IMG/VR virus record: IMGVR_UViG_3300043424_000947
Coordinates: 1 to 49,905 of that record
Reading direction: 5' to 3' (one strand)
DNA: 49,905 nt
Source of the DNA: a virus
Part shown: piece by piece, positions 18,801 to 27,300 of the stretch
How positions within the stretch are numbered: the stretch's first letter is position 1
Layout: each line of letters begins with the position of its first letter
Position numbers and translations under genes: made by a program
The notes under the pieces: model-generated
Database searches by the model: none
Told to the model about the DNA's origin: nothing
The model's input: the letters and a program-made list of their open reading frames with translations, nothing else

Positions 18801-19096
18801 TTGGCTTCAAGGAACTTGGCAAACAACATTTTGTGCCAAGTTTCATAAGCTAGTTCATAACTAAGGTGGTCAATTTTTTGAGCTGCGCTACTAGGTAAAG
18901 CATCACCCAACAAACTGGCTTTACTCCGCAGGCTATTTCGTAAGTTGCGTTGCTCATTTGTCATGTGTGCAAAGGGCTCCGGATGGTCCACAGCCATGCC
19001 ATGTAATGCATTGAATGCACCTATTTCTGCCACTCTTCGTGCCTGCTTTACGGCTGTTTCCAGCGTATTTCGTTGTTGAGGTGTAAGTACTGCCAT
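15842..19096 (-). CDS. pglX: PglX, BREX adenine-specific DNA methyltransferase
   Basis: 1084 residues. The SAM-binding motif DPCMGSGHF lies near residues 275-283. The catalytic motif IV region reads TNVPYLGR near 459-466, so the usual NPPY is NVPY. PglX methylates a non-palindromic adenine motif to mark self DNA and is part of the exclusion complex. The ~600-residue C-terminal region is expected to hold the target recognition domain and helical parts. Base composition looks higher in GC than the flanking backbone. The start shares one base with the brxC stop. Confidence 0.93.
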   Translation of the reverse strand: MAVLTPQQRNTLETAVKQARRVAEIGAFNALHGMAVDHPEPFAHMTNEQRNLRNSLRSKASLLGDALPSSAAQKIDHLSYELAYETWHKMLFAKFLEANEMLMHTDGVPVTMEECEELAKEEGFVDKWDAAANYASKMLPVIFRTDDPLMQVTYATDERIKLETIIDALENQIFIADDALGWVYQFWQSEAKEKINKSGEKIDGEKLPAVTQLFTEPYMVHFLIDNTLGAWWVSRNPGVKPPIKFEYLRLLEDGTPAAGKFEGWPDKTAEVTSLDPCMGSGHFVASLFPVFAALRMQEEGLTKEQATDKVIAENLHGLELDARCTQIAAFNLALTAWKFCGHYKELPEMNLACSGIAPKGKVEDWMKLVGKVEKADDKLRLENGMKMLYEHFQLAPELGSLIDPATIKADAFTASFEELQPVLKKALENEADTEQLERGVMAAGIAKAGQLLARKFTLLITNVPYLGRNKQTDILIKYVDQYFIKARKDLATIFLDRLIKQLKLGGTISCVIPQNWLFLKTYESFRKQLLQYQIFNLIVKLGPGAFIEISGEVVKAMLLVLSGEKPIKNHSFFGMDVSTEMLPEGKAYSLKSVDLKKTIQDGQLKNPDSRIVLEELEDIELLNNYANGWQGIASSDKPRFTQSFWEQYKLFSGWKYEQGTVDSPILYGGKEMILFWEDGFGRMTEVCQDGATFRGKEAWGKKGIAVSQMSNLPCTIYLGQLFDNNTAIITPYDELHLPALWAYCSSSKYLEDLRKIDNKLNITNSTLSKVPFDFEYWTKVAEEKYPNGLPKPYSDDPTQWLFHGHPIKTENPLQVGLARVLGYRWPAESDTEMELADEARVLIESIKAFDHLADEDGIFCIPSVNAEQAGAERLRDYLQQVFAGEWNNQTITQLLQKEGANSTNLEAWLRDEFFVQHCKEFQNRPFIWHIWDGRKDGFSALVNYHKLDKDNLSKLIYTYLNDWIRGCEAKKNAGESGAEGLFSAAQKLKENLVAILHGEAPYDIFVRWKSLEQQPIGWEPDLNDGVRLNIRPFVEAGVLRSRFNVKWGVDRGKNPAGSHWGEVRDNDIHLSLEEKQAAREKIKK

Positions 19097-22000
19097 TATT
19101 TTAAAATGATTGAGCTTGATGCTTTCAATAAGGTTTCTAATTCAGTTTTCAGTTCTGCTACATAGCTATCTATCTCTGCTTGATTGCTGATTGTTTTGCG
19201 AGGAAGGCTGAATGTTTTTGCCTGAGGTGCAGATAATAAAATTGCATCTTCCAAAGCCGATTGAAACTGGCCAGGCAATGCAGCTTTTTTAGTATCCCAG
19301 GTATATAAAGAAGCTTTTTGTAATTGATTGAGCAATGCATAAGCATCAAGTGATTTAATCTCTGGCTTTACCAACAACTGATGTTTTGCTAAAATGCTAT
19401 GCTTTTGTTCAGGTGTGAGTTTTTTGAAATATTCATTGGCCTGTAAATCGGCAAAACGCAAATCATAGAGGATATTGTATTGCTCTTTGCGTTTGTTTAA
19501 TATAGTTAACAGCTTGTCTGATATAGCATTTAATATTGGTTGAATTAAATCAGGCTCTTGTAACAACAATCTGTTAATTTTTATTGCAGCGGTTTCAATT
19601 TTGAGTTGCTCCATATCAACTTCATCTGGAGCATGGTTATTTAATTCCACCAACAAGTTCCATTGAGGTTCTCTAGCTTCTACAAGTTTTGCCTTTGCAC
19701 TCCAATCGGTAAACTTATTATATAAGTCATCTTTTTGTTGAAGTATATCTAAGAGCCTTTCGTTGCCTTCTTTGTTTTCAATTTCCTTGATAAAATCAAT
19801 ATTGATAGGTTCTGGTCGTGGAGCATCACCACTTACTTTAGTAGCAAGAATTTTTAATTTATTTAGATAATCATTCGAGTATGGAAATATTTCATGGTTT
19901 GTTGGGCAGGTGATACCAGCATCCTGAAATAATTTTTTAATTGAAATTTTATCTTTAGCTGAAAGTACAATTATCTCCCTTTTGAAAGAGGCTTGGCTAA
20001 TTCGGGCAACATTTAAGTTAGTTTCGGTCGTAGATATATGCTGCATATTTTTCAGTACAACCAGCAATGTATCTATTGCATCCTGACTCCAACCATAAGG
20101 TGCTTTCATAAATTGATTTCGGATATCTTTACCAGTTTTAGAGCTATTGCCCATAAAACGTAGGATTTCAGAAGCAACAGGATGCTTGTCTATATCACCA
20201 GTATAGTTCACTGTATTTAATGCATCAGGATTACCTGCCAATGCTTTTGTTAAAGCTTGCCCCCAGTTTAAGAAATCTGCTTTGCTTTTGAACTCAGGAA
20301 ATTGTCTATCAGCTATACTGTTAAGGGCTTCTTGGATATTTTCTTTTAATGTGCCGGTTTGAACCTTGTTTCCACCTGCAAGTAGAATAATGGTTTCATT
20401 GCAAATTTTCTCAATCAAATCCTGTACAGCAGTTTTAGCCTGCGATTGACGGGTTTCCATACTCTTCTTTGCTTGTTCACCTTCCGGAGTAGAGGGTAAG
20501 CCCATTGCATTAATAGCTAAACCGGCAGCTAAGAATTTGATAATTTCCGTTCTAATTTCAGGGTCTCTGAATTTTTTTACAAAGGCATAAGCCAATGGAG
20601 CATTGTTACCTGCGGCACGAATTTCATTCTCTACGGTTGTTTCATTTTCAAACCACCCATCCCGTATCCATAAATTCAATTTATGATCGGTATTGGGTTC
20701 GGTGTCTTTGTCCCATAATTCAAAATCACGGACTATTTTTGAAGTTCCATGAGTAACACTAATTCCTTTGGTTTTGTCTTTGAAGTGAGCCACTATTTTT
20801 TCTCTTCGCAGAGAAAGAATTTGATCTTCACCTGAATTATTGAGTTTAATGTATTGCTTGGTAAATTCTTGTTCCCATTCAGCTCCAATTTTTGTTTGCA
20901 GTTTGTACTCATCATTAATTGGCATCAGTACCTTTTCATCCACCAATTTTTTAATCAGTCCTTTTACTTTGGTGCGGAATGCATCTGAGTTTACATTCAG
21001 ATTATCTATTAACAAATCCGCAATTGTATTATCATTGGATTTGATACCAGTATCAGAAATATTAGTAGAGATTTGGTCTAAAAGAAAAACAGCACTCAAT
21101 ATTCTGCCTTCTATTTCTTCATCACCACCTTTTGCTTTTTTACCTTGAATTAAATTGCTGGTGTCGTTCATTAGTAACCCTGATTGTATAAGGTCTGCAC
21201 GGGTTTGCGTAAAAATGAAATCAGCAGGTACAATAGCACCTACTTCTTTTTCTGCGATTGTTTTTAAGCTATCATCAATTAATCGAAGTTGATTACGTAA
21301 CTGACCTGATGTACCTGCTACATCCACAACCTGTAATACTTTGTACCATAACTTTCTTGTGGATGGTAGCAAAGGGTAATCAGCAACCAAAGTGTTTTTA
21401 TCGTCGGTGAGATATCCAAAAACTGTTCCTTCCAGATTACGTGAAATCTCACCTGAAGAAGCATTCAGCTTTGTGTTTAAAGGAGTAATGGCAGTAGGTT
21501 TCTTATCTAAAATTGTTTTACGAATAACAGTTTGAATATCTGTATTGGTTAACTGAATAGGAACCCTGAAACGTGCCATTAACCTTTGTAAATTAGGCGT
21601 ATCAGATAGTGCATTCTGTCCTGTTCCAATCAAAAAAAACTTCCCATCAAAACGTGAACTTAGATCCTCGGCTAATAATTGAACATCAAAAGCAAGATTT
21701 GCATCGGTTCCAATAAATTGTTGCACCTCATCCAAAATAATGATAGTGCAAGGGATTTTATTGCCAAATGTTAATGGAAGTATTTCTTCCCTGATGGTTT
21801 TTATAAAATCCTCACGGCCAATAGTTTCTGTCTTTGAAAATTGAGAAGTGAAAAGGTCTAACAATTTGCCTTCACTCTCAGCCAACTCTGGCTTCAATTG
21901 AAGAACAGCATTTGCAAGTGAGGTAGAAACAAAAATGTTTTCAATTTCGTTTTTTAAATTCTTACGATTTGTTTCCAAAATAGCTTTAACCCCATCATAG

Positions 22001-22530
22001 ATATTTTCTTTATGCAGCCAGTGTACAAATTTAAAATGATGATATTGTAGTGGAAGCCCTAATGAATTAAGGAAAATTTGTAAAAATGAATAGCGAATAT
22101 CTTTTGATGGAAAATCTCGTAGCGTGCCTGCGATAGATAACTTGCCTTGAATTTTCTGTTTACGATCAATTTCTACAAACAAGTCTTTAATATCCTGTGG
22201 TAATGGCTTTATACTTCGAGCTGTTTTACCATTCGGAAATTCAAAATCATTCCAAAGGTAACTAGCCATTTTTACCAAATGTGACTTACCGCTACCATAA
22301 AATCCACTTACCCAAAAAGTGGGTTGCACGGAACTATTATAGTTTTGAAGATAATATTCTAATATTTTTCTAAGTCCTTCATGATACTCGCCTTCACAGA
22401 CAAATGTTTTTAACTCATATTCAACGATTGAAAGGTCTTCTTTTTCATTAATAGTACTTATCTTGGCAACTCCTTCATTTCTGAGGTTTACTTGCTCTGG
22501 ATTCAGGGTAAATAATTCTTTATTCTTCAT
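19096..22530 (-). CDS. brxC: BrxC, large BREX P-loop ATPase
   Basis: 1144 residues. Walker A is GFYGSGKS at residues 76-83 and Walker B is TIIILDEVQQF near 264-274, followed by an LIGTGQNAL sensor-like segment. This is the typical BrxC/PglY arrangement, with an N-terminal AAA-like ATPase and a long helical remainder. BrxC is required for both methylation and restriction in characterised BREX systems. It is placed between brxB (10-base gap) and pglX (1-base overlap), the canonical type 1 order. Confidence 0.93.
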   Translation of the reverse strand: MKNKELFTLNPEQVNLRNEGVAKISTINEKEDLSIVEYELKTFVCEGEYHEGLRKILEYYLQNYNSSVQPTFWVSGFYGSGKSHLVKMASYLWNDFEFPNGKTARSIKPLPQDIKDLFVEIDRKQKIQGKLSIAGTLRDFPSKDIRYSFLQIFLNSLGLPLQYHHFKFVHWLHKENIYDGVKAILETNRKNLKNEIENIFVSTSLANAVLQLKPELAESEGKLLDLFTSQFSKTETIGREDFIKTIREEILPLTFGNKIPCTIIILDEVQQFIGTDANLAFDVQLLAEDLSSRFDGKFFLIGTGQNALSDTPNLQRLMARFRVPIQLTNTDIQTVIRKTILDKKPTAITPLNTKLNASSGEISRNLEGTVFGYLTDDKNTLVADYPLLPSTRKLWYKVLQVVDVAGTSGQLRNQLRLIDDSLKTIAEKEVGAIVPADFIFTQTRADLIQSGLLMNDTSNLIQGKKAKGGDEEIEGRILSAVFLLDQISTNISDTGIKSNDNTIADLLIDNLNVNSDAFRTKVKGLIKKLVDEKVLMPINDEYKLQTKIGAEWEQEFTKQYIKLNNSGEDQILSLRREKIVAHFKDKTKGISVTHGTSKIVRDFELWDKDTEPNTDHKLNLWIRDGWFENETTVENEIRAAGNNAPLAYAFVKKFRDPEIRTEIIKFLAAGLAINAMGLPSTPEGEQAKKSMETRQSQAKTAVQDLIEKICNETIILLAGGNKVQTGTLKENIQEALNSIADRQFPEFKSKADFLNWGQALTKALAGNPDALNTVNYTGDIDKHPVASEILRFMGNSSKTGKDIRNQFMKAPYGWSQDAIDTLLVVLKNMQHISTTETNLNVARISQASFKREIIVLSAKDKISIKKLFQDAGITCPTNHEIFPYSNDYLNKLKILATKVSGDAPRPEPINIDFIKEIENKEGNERLLDILQQKDDLYNKFTDWSAKAKLVEAREPQWNLLVELNNHAPDEVDMEQLKIETAAIKINRLLLQEPDLIQPILNAISDKLLTILNKRKEQYNILYDLRFADLQANEYFKKLTPEQKHSILAKHQLLVKPEIKSLDAYALLNQLQKASLYTWDTKKAALPGQFQSALEDAILLSAPQAKTFSLPRKTISNQAEIDSYVAELKTELETLLKASSSIILK

Positions 22531-22540
22531 TGTTGTTATT

Positions 22541-23086
22541 TTATAATGTTATTGGCCTTGCTAAATAATCCCATCCATCTCTGGCATCTAACAAACGATA
22601 ATGATTCTGTTCAAACTCCCCTGGAAAAAAGATTAGTAAACGACCTTTAAAATCTTTGTCGCAGCTTTTAATTATTTCTGATAGTCGTGCAAAGCCAAAA
22701 ATTGAAGATACATCTTTTAATGCTATCAATGTATCCTCATCTTGTTCAATTTTATTTATCTCATTTTTTAAGAATTGAATCGCAAAAGGAATAAAAGAAG
22801 CTTCCAACTGATCCACTATCACTTTTGGTTTTTGAAAATAGCTTTCTTTGTATTCATGGTTAGCCATCCAAGAAGGGAAGCATTGTTTTAATGAAATGTC
22901 TTTCCATTTTTTACCTGCTTTAATGGCAGCTCTTTCAAAATCACCTAAATGCAAATCAACCTTACGTTGTTCTGCTGGGTCGTACACCAAAAACCAAATT
23001 CTTTCTTGGCCTGACAATGCAGATGACCACGGTTCATTTATAACCTTTTCATAAGCCTCAACCAATAGATCAATTCGTGTTTTCAT
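22541..23086 (-). CDS. brxB: BrxB (DUF1788)
   Basis: 181 residues, a typical DUF1788 length. The C-terminal signature LLIFFPGEFEQNHYRLLDAR then DGWDYLARPI is diagnostic for BrxB, a small core protein of type 1 BREX whose biochemical role is not settled. It overlaps brxA by 17 bases and precedes brxC by 10 bases. The start is the ATG at 23086. Confidence 0.9.
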   Translation of the reverse strand: MKTRIDLLVEAYEKVINEPWSSALSGQERIWFLVYDPAEQRKVDLHLGDFERAAIKAGKKWKDISLKQCFPSWMANHEYKESYFQKPKVIVDQLEASFIPFAIQFLKNEINKIEQDEDTLIALKDVSSIFGFARLSEIIKSCDKDFKGRLLIFFPGEFEQNHYRLLDARDGWDYLARPITL

Positions 23087-23804
23087 TTATTTCAATTTTG
23101 TTTAAGAGGTTGGTAAAATTTATTGCAGTTACACTACCTGCATATTGATACTGCATTAAATCTTTCTTTGCACATTCGATAGCCAATTCTCTGAGCTTAC
23201 TTTCATAAAGGCACAAAGCATTTACACCGATACTGCCCCAAATAAAATCTCCTCTGTCACCATTGATATAAGCAAGTAAAAAGGCAAAGCAAGCAACACG
23301 ATAGGTTATTTCAGGTTGTGTTCTGATATTCTTAACCTTACCATCAATAAAACCAGCTTGTTTCCATGAACTTGCAAGGTTTTGAGCCATTGACCGACGG
23401 GTATTTGCTGAATATTTATTGGGATGATATTTTTCTATATTTTCTTCAAAAGATTCAACAGTTGTTTTATTTCCAATTGTTGTATTTGAAATTACGTTAA
23501 CACTTTGAGCCAATAAATAATCTTGATTTATAGCATATATAAAGGCAATTAAGGGCTTCTCAGATGAATCTGAAATCATCCAAAAATATTTTAATGCTTT
23601 AAAAAATGGATTTTCAAGATCGAAAGAATATATCTTTGTAAGAAATATTGTAGTACGCTTTATTCCATCCGCAGATTTTTTCCCTGTAACATTATTAGAC
23701 ATTGCTTCAATATATGAATCGTTTTCGATTGCATTAGCCATAACTTTCTCAAGTTCCGAGAACATAATTGTCCGATGCGTATGGATGGTTATAGATTTAT
23801 TCAC
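23070..23804 (-). CDS. brxA: BrxA (DUF1819-like), first gene of the BREX operon
   Basis: Up to 244 residues from a GTG at 23804, or 231 from the ATG at 23765; neither has a clear ribosome-binding site. The central region (KYSANTRRSMAQNLASSWKQ then AGFIDGK) has the layout of BrxA/DUF1819 winged-helix proteins, which bind DNA. Position before brxB supports the call. It is longer than typical BrxA (~200 residues). A promoter-like sequence and an inverted repeat lie about 120-200 bases upstream. Confidence 0.82.
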   Translation of the reverse strand: MNKSITIHTHRTIMFSELEKVMANAIENDSYIEAMSNNVTGKKSADGIKRTTIFLTKIYSFDLENPFFKALKYFWMISDSSEKPLIAFIYAINQDYLLAQSVNVISNTTIGNKTTVESFEENIEKYHPNKYSANTRRSMAQNLASSWKQAGFIDGKVKNIRTQPEITYRVACFAFLLAYINGDRGDFIWGSIGVNALCLYESKLRELAIECAKKDLMQYQYAGSVTAINFTNLLNKIEINENTN

Positions 23805-23920
23805 GTATTATTTTTATTTTTTGTTAGAATTCTAATATCTAACATATTTAAAACAATTGACAATTTGTAAATTTTTACAAGTAAATTTACTTATACTTCT
23901 ACCAATGTGTCATTTATTTT

Positions 23921-24023
23921 CAAATATAAGAAAAGACACGAACAGGTATTAATGTAGGTTTGATTTTCTTAAATTAAATCTACATTAATACAAATATACT
24001 TCAATATACCTAACATACAACAA
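23921..24023 (-). promoter_or_regulatory. BREX operon promoter with overlapping inverted repeat
   Basis: On the minus strand a perfect Bacteroidota -7 box, TATATTTG (plus-strand complement at 23991-23998), lies 19 bases downstream of a TTG at 24018-24020. A second TATATTTG box is at 23921-23928. Directly downstream of the first box an inverted repeat with 14-base arms (23948-23961 and 23976-23989, one wobble) overlaps the predicted transcription start. This suits an operator for a repressor. It could also be a hairpin in the leader. Confidence 0.45.
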
Positions 24024-24026
24024 TCC

Positions 24027-24443
24027 CTACCTCAACTCCACATTTTCTCCTTCCAAATGCAAAATCACCTCCAAAGTTGGAGCATAAGTAGTTTTCAAAT
24101 CGCTGTTTATCACAAAACAATAATCACCTTCTTGTATAAGGTAAAGTTGCTCGTTTGGATAGTAAATAATTTGGTCAAAAATAGGAGGGGTGATGAGTTG
24201 GTTTTGCTCATTTTTGATTCCTAGTTTGTCTAAATGAAGTACATAATTGGTGTTATCAGCAGTAAATTCTTCTTTAAATTCTATTTCTTTAAAAGCATTG
24301 AGAAATGAGTTTTTATCGAATTGAATATGCACATTAGGGAAATGCTTAAATATATCTACTAAGCTTTCAAATGTTTGATATACATTTGCTTGTAGTAATA
24401 CTTTGTATTTAGATGCAGAATAATAGATGGATAAAGCTTTCAT
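24027..24443 (-). CDS. hypothetical protein
   Basis: 138 residues, no signal peptide or membrane helix. The C-terminal half (FDQIIYYPNEQLYLIQEGDY) has a weak resemblance to WG/KWG beta-repeat units, which is not enough for a family call. It begins one base after the stop of the SPFH-like gene and is probably co-transcribed with it. It ends just before the BREX promoter region, marking the right edge of the BREX cargo. Confidence 0.6.
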   Translation of the reverse strand: MKALSIYYSASKYKVLLQANVYQTFESLVDIFKHFPNVHIQFDKNSFLNAFKEIEFKEEFTADNTNYVLHLDKLGIKNEQNQLITPPIFDQIIYYPNEQLYLIQEGDYCFVINSDLKTTYAPTLEVILHLEGENVELR

Positions 24444-24444
24444 G

Positions 24445-25008
24445 TTAGTTATGATTTTCTAATGAAAAATTGTCAAACTCTATCATAATCCCAAGTTTAT
24501 CAAGCACTTTTGATATTTTTGCTTTAATTTCTGAGTATTTATATAAAATTGCAATTGGGTTATCTTTATCGCATTTCAATACTTCTTTGGTGGTGATATT
24601 TAATATCTGTGCAGAAATATGGTGTTGTATCTTTTCGTGCGTTGCATCGGTGCTGTAGAAATTAAATACTTTTATTGGGTCTATTATTTTGTATAGCACT
24701 CGCCCTGAAATTTTTATTTTCAATTCAGTATTTAAGTATGGAGCTTTGGGCATATTCCAAGTTAATTTCTTTAGGTATTTATCAAATTTATACACTACTA
24801 TTTTTTGATTTGGCTGAATGTCGCTTTGGGTAATTGTACCCATTTTTATCGTTCTTACTAGCGTATTATTTTCATAAATTAAAGCAATGGTATTGTCGTC
24901 TATTTTAATACTATTGCCATTGTTTAATAAGTTGTAAGGTATAGTGAATCCCAATTTTTCAGGTGCATGTATTGGGTCGGGTTGGATAAGTTTTGGGTCA
25001 ATAATCAT
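24445..25008 (-). CDS. SPFH/band-7-like protein, paralogue 2
   Basis: 187 residues. It is clearly paralogous to the product of 25157-25720: same length, with shared blocks such as KMPKAP/NMPKAP, NTELKI, IDP and DATH followed by HIS, and a matching end (KISKVLD then FGIM/LGIM). The core (tandem beta strands, TELKIKISGRVLYKIIDPI, then a helix after DATH) resembles an SPFH domain without a membrane anchor. SPFH proteins oligomerise at membranes or on protein shells. The assignment is tentative. A repeat-filled 148-base gap separates the paralogues. Confidence 0.6.
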   Translation of the reverse strand: MIIDPKLIQPDPIHAPEKLGFTIPYNLLNNGNSIKIDDNTIALIYENNTLVRTIKMGTITQSDIQPNQKIVVYKFDKYLKKLTWNMPKAPYLNTELKIKISGRVLYKIIDPIKVFNFYSTDATHEKIQHHISAQILNITTKEVLKCDKDNPIAILYKYSEIKAKISKVLDKLGIMIEFDNFSLENHN

Positions 25009-25156
25009 GGTTGGTATTAAGTATTAGGTACAGGGTATAGAGTACTGAGTGTAAGGAATTAATAATTAAGATTTAGTAAGTCTTAAGTCTTGATTCTTAA
25101 GTCTTAAGTTTAAACTCTAGACTCTAAACTCTTAACTCTCAACTCTCAACTCTCAA
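25009..25156. repeat. intergenic simple-repeat tract
   Basis: This gap between the paralogues consists of AAGTCTTAAGT-like and ACTCTAAACTCTTAACTCTC units (25078-25157) and a TAGGTACAGGGTATAGAGTA segment near 25023. Related tracts occur at 1116-1210, 2961-2992, 4335-4430, 5085-5115 and 25728-25770. Confidence 0.7.
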
Positions 25157-25720
25157 TTAATCATAGCTTTCTATCATAAAATTATTGAACACAACCATGA
25201 TTCCGAAGCGGTCAAGAACTTTGGAGATTTTTTCTTCAACAACAGAGTCTTTGATTACAATATCTTGTGGGTGCAAGTAGTGGCAATTCATTACTTCTTT
25301 AGTTAAAATATTGATAATATGCACTGAAATATGATTTTGTACATGCTGATGTGTAGCATCTGTACCATATTTTTCAAATATTTGAGCTGGGTCTATCACA
25401 TTGAAATGTATATTTCCTGTAATTCTTATTTTTAATTCAGTATTGATAAATGGAGCTTTGGGCATTTTCCAACATACTTGTTGCAAACAATCTTCAAATT
25501 GGTAAAACACTATTTTTTGCTTTGGAGTAATATCTTGTTTGGTAATGTTACCGATGCTAATTGTATTTATCAATTTGTCGTTTTCATACACAAGTGCAAT
25601 TGAACTTTCTTGAATTTTAAAACTAGCTCCATATTCAAATACCTCATAAGGAATTGTATAGCCCAACTTTTTATTTGCTTCTACTTGGTTGATTTGGATT
25701 AAGGTTTTGTCTATTTTCAT
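25157..25720 (-). CDS. SPFH/band-7-like protein, paralogue 1
   Basis: 187 residues, aligning without gaps along its whole length with the product of 24445-25008. Conserved positions include GYTIPYEVFEYG/GFTIPYNLLNNG, ITKQDI/ITQSDI, MPKAPFINTELKI/MPKAPYLNTELKI and GTDATHQHVQNHIS/STDATHEKIQHHIS. No membrane helix or signal peptide is visible. The SPFH-like reading is tentative, but the gene duplication is certain. The pair may form a hetero-oligomer. The promoter probably lies in the 574-base non-coding region to the right, shared divergently with the 26295 gene. Confidence 0.62.
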   Translation of the reverse strand: MKIDKTLIQINQVEANKKLGYTIPYEVFEYGASFKIQESSIALVYENDKLINTISIGNITKQDITPKQKIVFYQFEDCLQQVCWKMPKAPFINTELKIRITGNIHFNVIDPAQIFEKYGTDATHQHVQNHISVHIINILTKEVMNCHYLHPQDIVIKDSVVEEKISKVLDRFGIMVVFNNFMIESYD

Positions 25721-26294
25721 GGTTAGTACAGAGTGGTTAGTAAAGGGTATAGAGTACTGAGTCCAGGGTATTAATTCTCAACTATAGGTATCACTTGATT
25801 TTTTTTAAAAAGGTTGGAAAGTGTATTAATTATTTTTTTGGGAAAAAGTATTTACATTTTACAAAATGCTCAGTAAATAGAACTTAATACTCAAAAAGTG
25901 GGAAAGAATGTAAATTGTTTTATCGAAAGAGGAATTTCTATTTTTTTATTATATTTTACTTAATACTCTATACTCAGTACTAAGTACTATGTACAAAAAA
26001 GTGTATAACTTTGATTGGTTTGTATTCTTAAGTGTTTGAAATTTAGTTTATTATGATTGTATAATAAAGAAAGTGCGAGCAAAATGTAACCTTTTGTCAA
26101 AAAATGAGTACAAGTACATAAATCAAAGCAAAACAATACAAGGATTTAAACGCAAGGTATTGTTTCAAAGTTGCCACTATTTTGTACAAAATAGTAAAAT
26201 AATCTCTAAAATTTCTTAACCATCTATTAATCAGTATTTACAAAATGCTGAAATACTAAACTATGTCTAATAATTTCCAAAATTGTTAATTAAA
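25721..26294. promoter_or_regulatory. 574-base divergent intergenic region
   Basis: No convincing gene in either strand. It holds intergenic repeat units near 25725-25770 and in opposite orientation near 25962-25994, and TTTACAAAATGCT at both ~25857 and ~26236. A TAACTTTG (-7-like) box is at 26006-26013. It probably carries divergent promoters for the SPFH-like pair and for the 26295 gene. Confidence 0.4.
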
Positions 26295-26648
26295 ATGAAA
26301 AATGCACCTGTTTATTTAATAAAACCTTACCGACAATTAAACACTTGGATGTTTGACGATGAATCGAGAAATATAGAACAAGAACCATTTGTGGTTGGTA
26401 TTCCTGAAATGATAGACACTGTTTTAGCATTGAAAAGCATAAAGGCTAAACAGTTTTCGATGCAGTTTTCTGAAAATGAAATAATTAACAGTGATTTGGT
26501 TTTGGAAATTGATTACGAAGTGTCAGATGGTGCTTGGTATAAGATTCATAATAATCCAGAGGTAAAAGGCTGGCTTTGTCCGGTTATTCATAAGTATTTT
26601 AATACAGTACCCGAAAAAATATTTATTCAAATTAACTTAATAAACTAA
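26295..26648 (+). CDS. DUF6717-like hypothetical protein
   Basis: 117 residues from the ATG at 26295; a TTG 12 bases upstream is less likely. The layout, with VYLIKPYRQLNTWMFDDESR near the start, PFVVGIPEMID in the middle and a WLCPVIHKYF segment near the C-terminus, matches my memory of the small DUF6717 family, whose function is unknown. It precedes the sigma factor gene by 8 bases and is probably co-transcribed. Confidence 0.6.
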   Translation: MKNAPVYLIKPYRQLNTWMFDDESRNIEQEPFVVGIPEMIDTVLALKSIKAKQFSMQFSENEIINSDLVLEIDYEVSDGAWYKIHNNPEVKGWLCPVIHKYFNTVPEKIFIQINLIN

Positions 26649-26656
26649 TTAATACC

Positions 26657-27217
26657 ATGAACAATCACACCTACTTAAAAACCGAACAATTAACACTCAA
26701 TTATTTAGTGAATAAATCTGATTCAAATTTTGATGCATTAACTATTCATTTGAATAGATGTTTTAAGGATAAATTAAAGACGGATAAAACATTGTCTTAT
26801 GATGATACGCAAGATATTATTTGGTTATCAATGACTAAAATTTGGAAGAAATTAGAAACAGAATTTACTGTAAATCAGTTAACACATGGTTATTATGCAA
26901 CAATACTGATTAATATGTTATGTGATTTTAAGTCAAAGAGAATCAATTATGCTAACAGAGTTCCTTTTGATGCACTTTATACTGAAGAAATTCAATATGG
27001 ACAAGCAAATCCGTTTAAATCGTATGAAACAAAGCAATTATTAGAGGAAGTGTTTCTGTATTTATCCAAAAAAGATATTGATTTTATTATTCTCCGACAT
27101 ATAAAAGGATATAAACAAGCTGAAATTGCCGAAATTTTAAATAAACCACTTGGTACTATTAAATCTCAGGAATTTGAATTGAAGAAAAAAATTAAAGAGA
27201 TTGTTGGGGCATTGTAA
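26657..27217 (+). CDS. sigma-70 family RNA polymerase sigma factor (ECF-like)
   Basis: 186 residues. The C-terminal region 4 is clear: FLYLSKKDIDFIILRHIKGY, then KQAEIAEILNKPLGTIKSQE with a helix-turn-helix, ending in a basic helix. The N-terminal part (SYDDTQDIIWLSMTKIWKKL) fits region 2. It would direct RNA polymerase to a specific promoter set. Target sites could be the shared 27-base element at 6534 and 34350, but this is speculative. No anti-sigma gene is recognised beside it. Confidence 0.85.
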   Translation: MNNHTYLKTEQLTLNYLVNKSDSNFDALTIHLNRCFKDKLKTDKTLSYDDTQDIIWLSMTKIWKKLETEFTVNQLTHGYYATILINMLCDFKSKRINYANRVPFDALYTEEIQYGQANPFKSYETKQLLEEVFLYLSKKDIDFIILRHIKGYKQAEIAEILNKPLGTIKSQEFELKKKIKEIVGAL

Positions 27218-27300
27218 AATGCTTAAGATTAAATACTTAATACATAAGATTTAAGACTTATAATTTATTAAATTTTTTTAATTTCAACAAAGATATTAAT

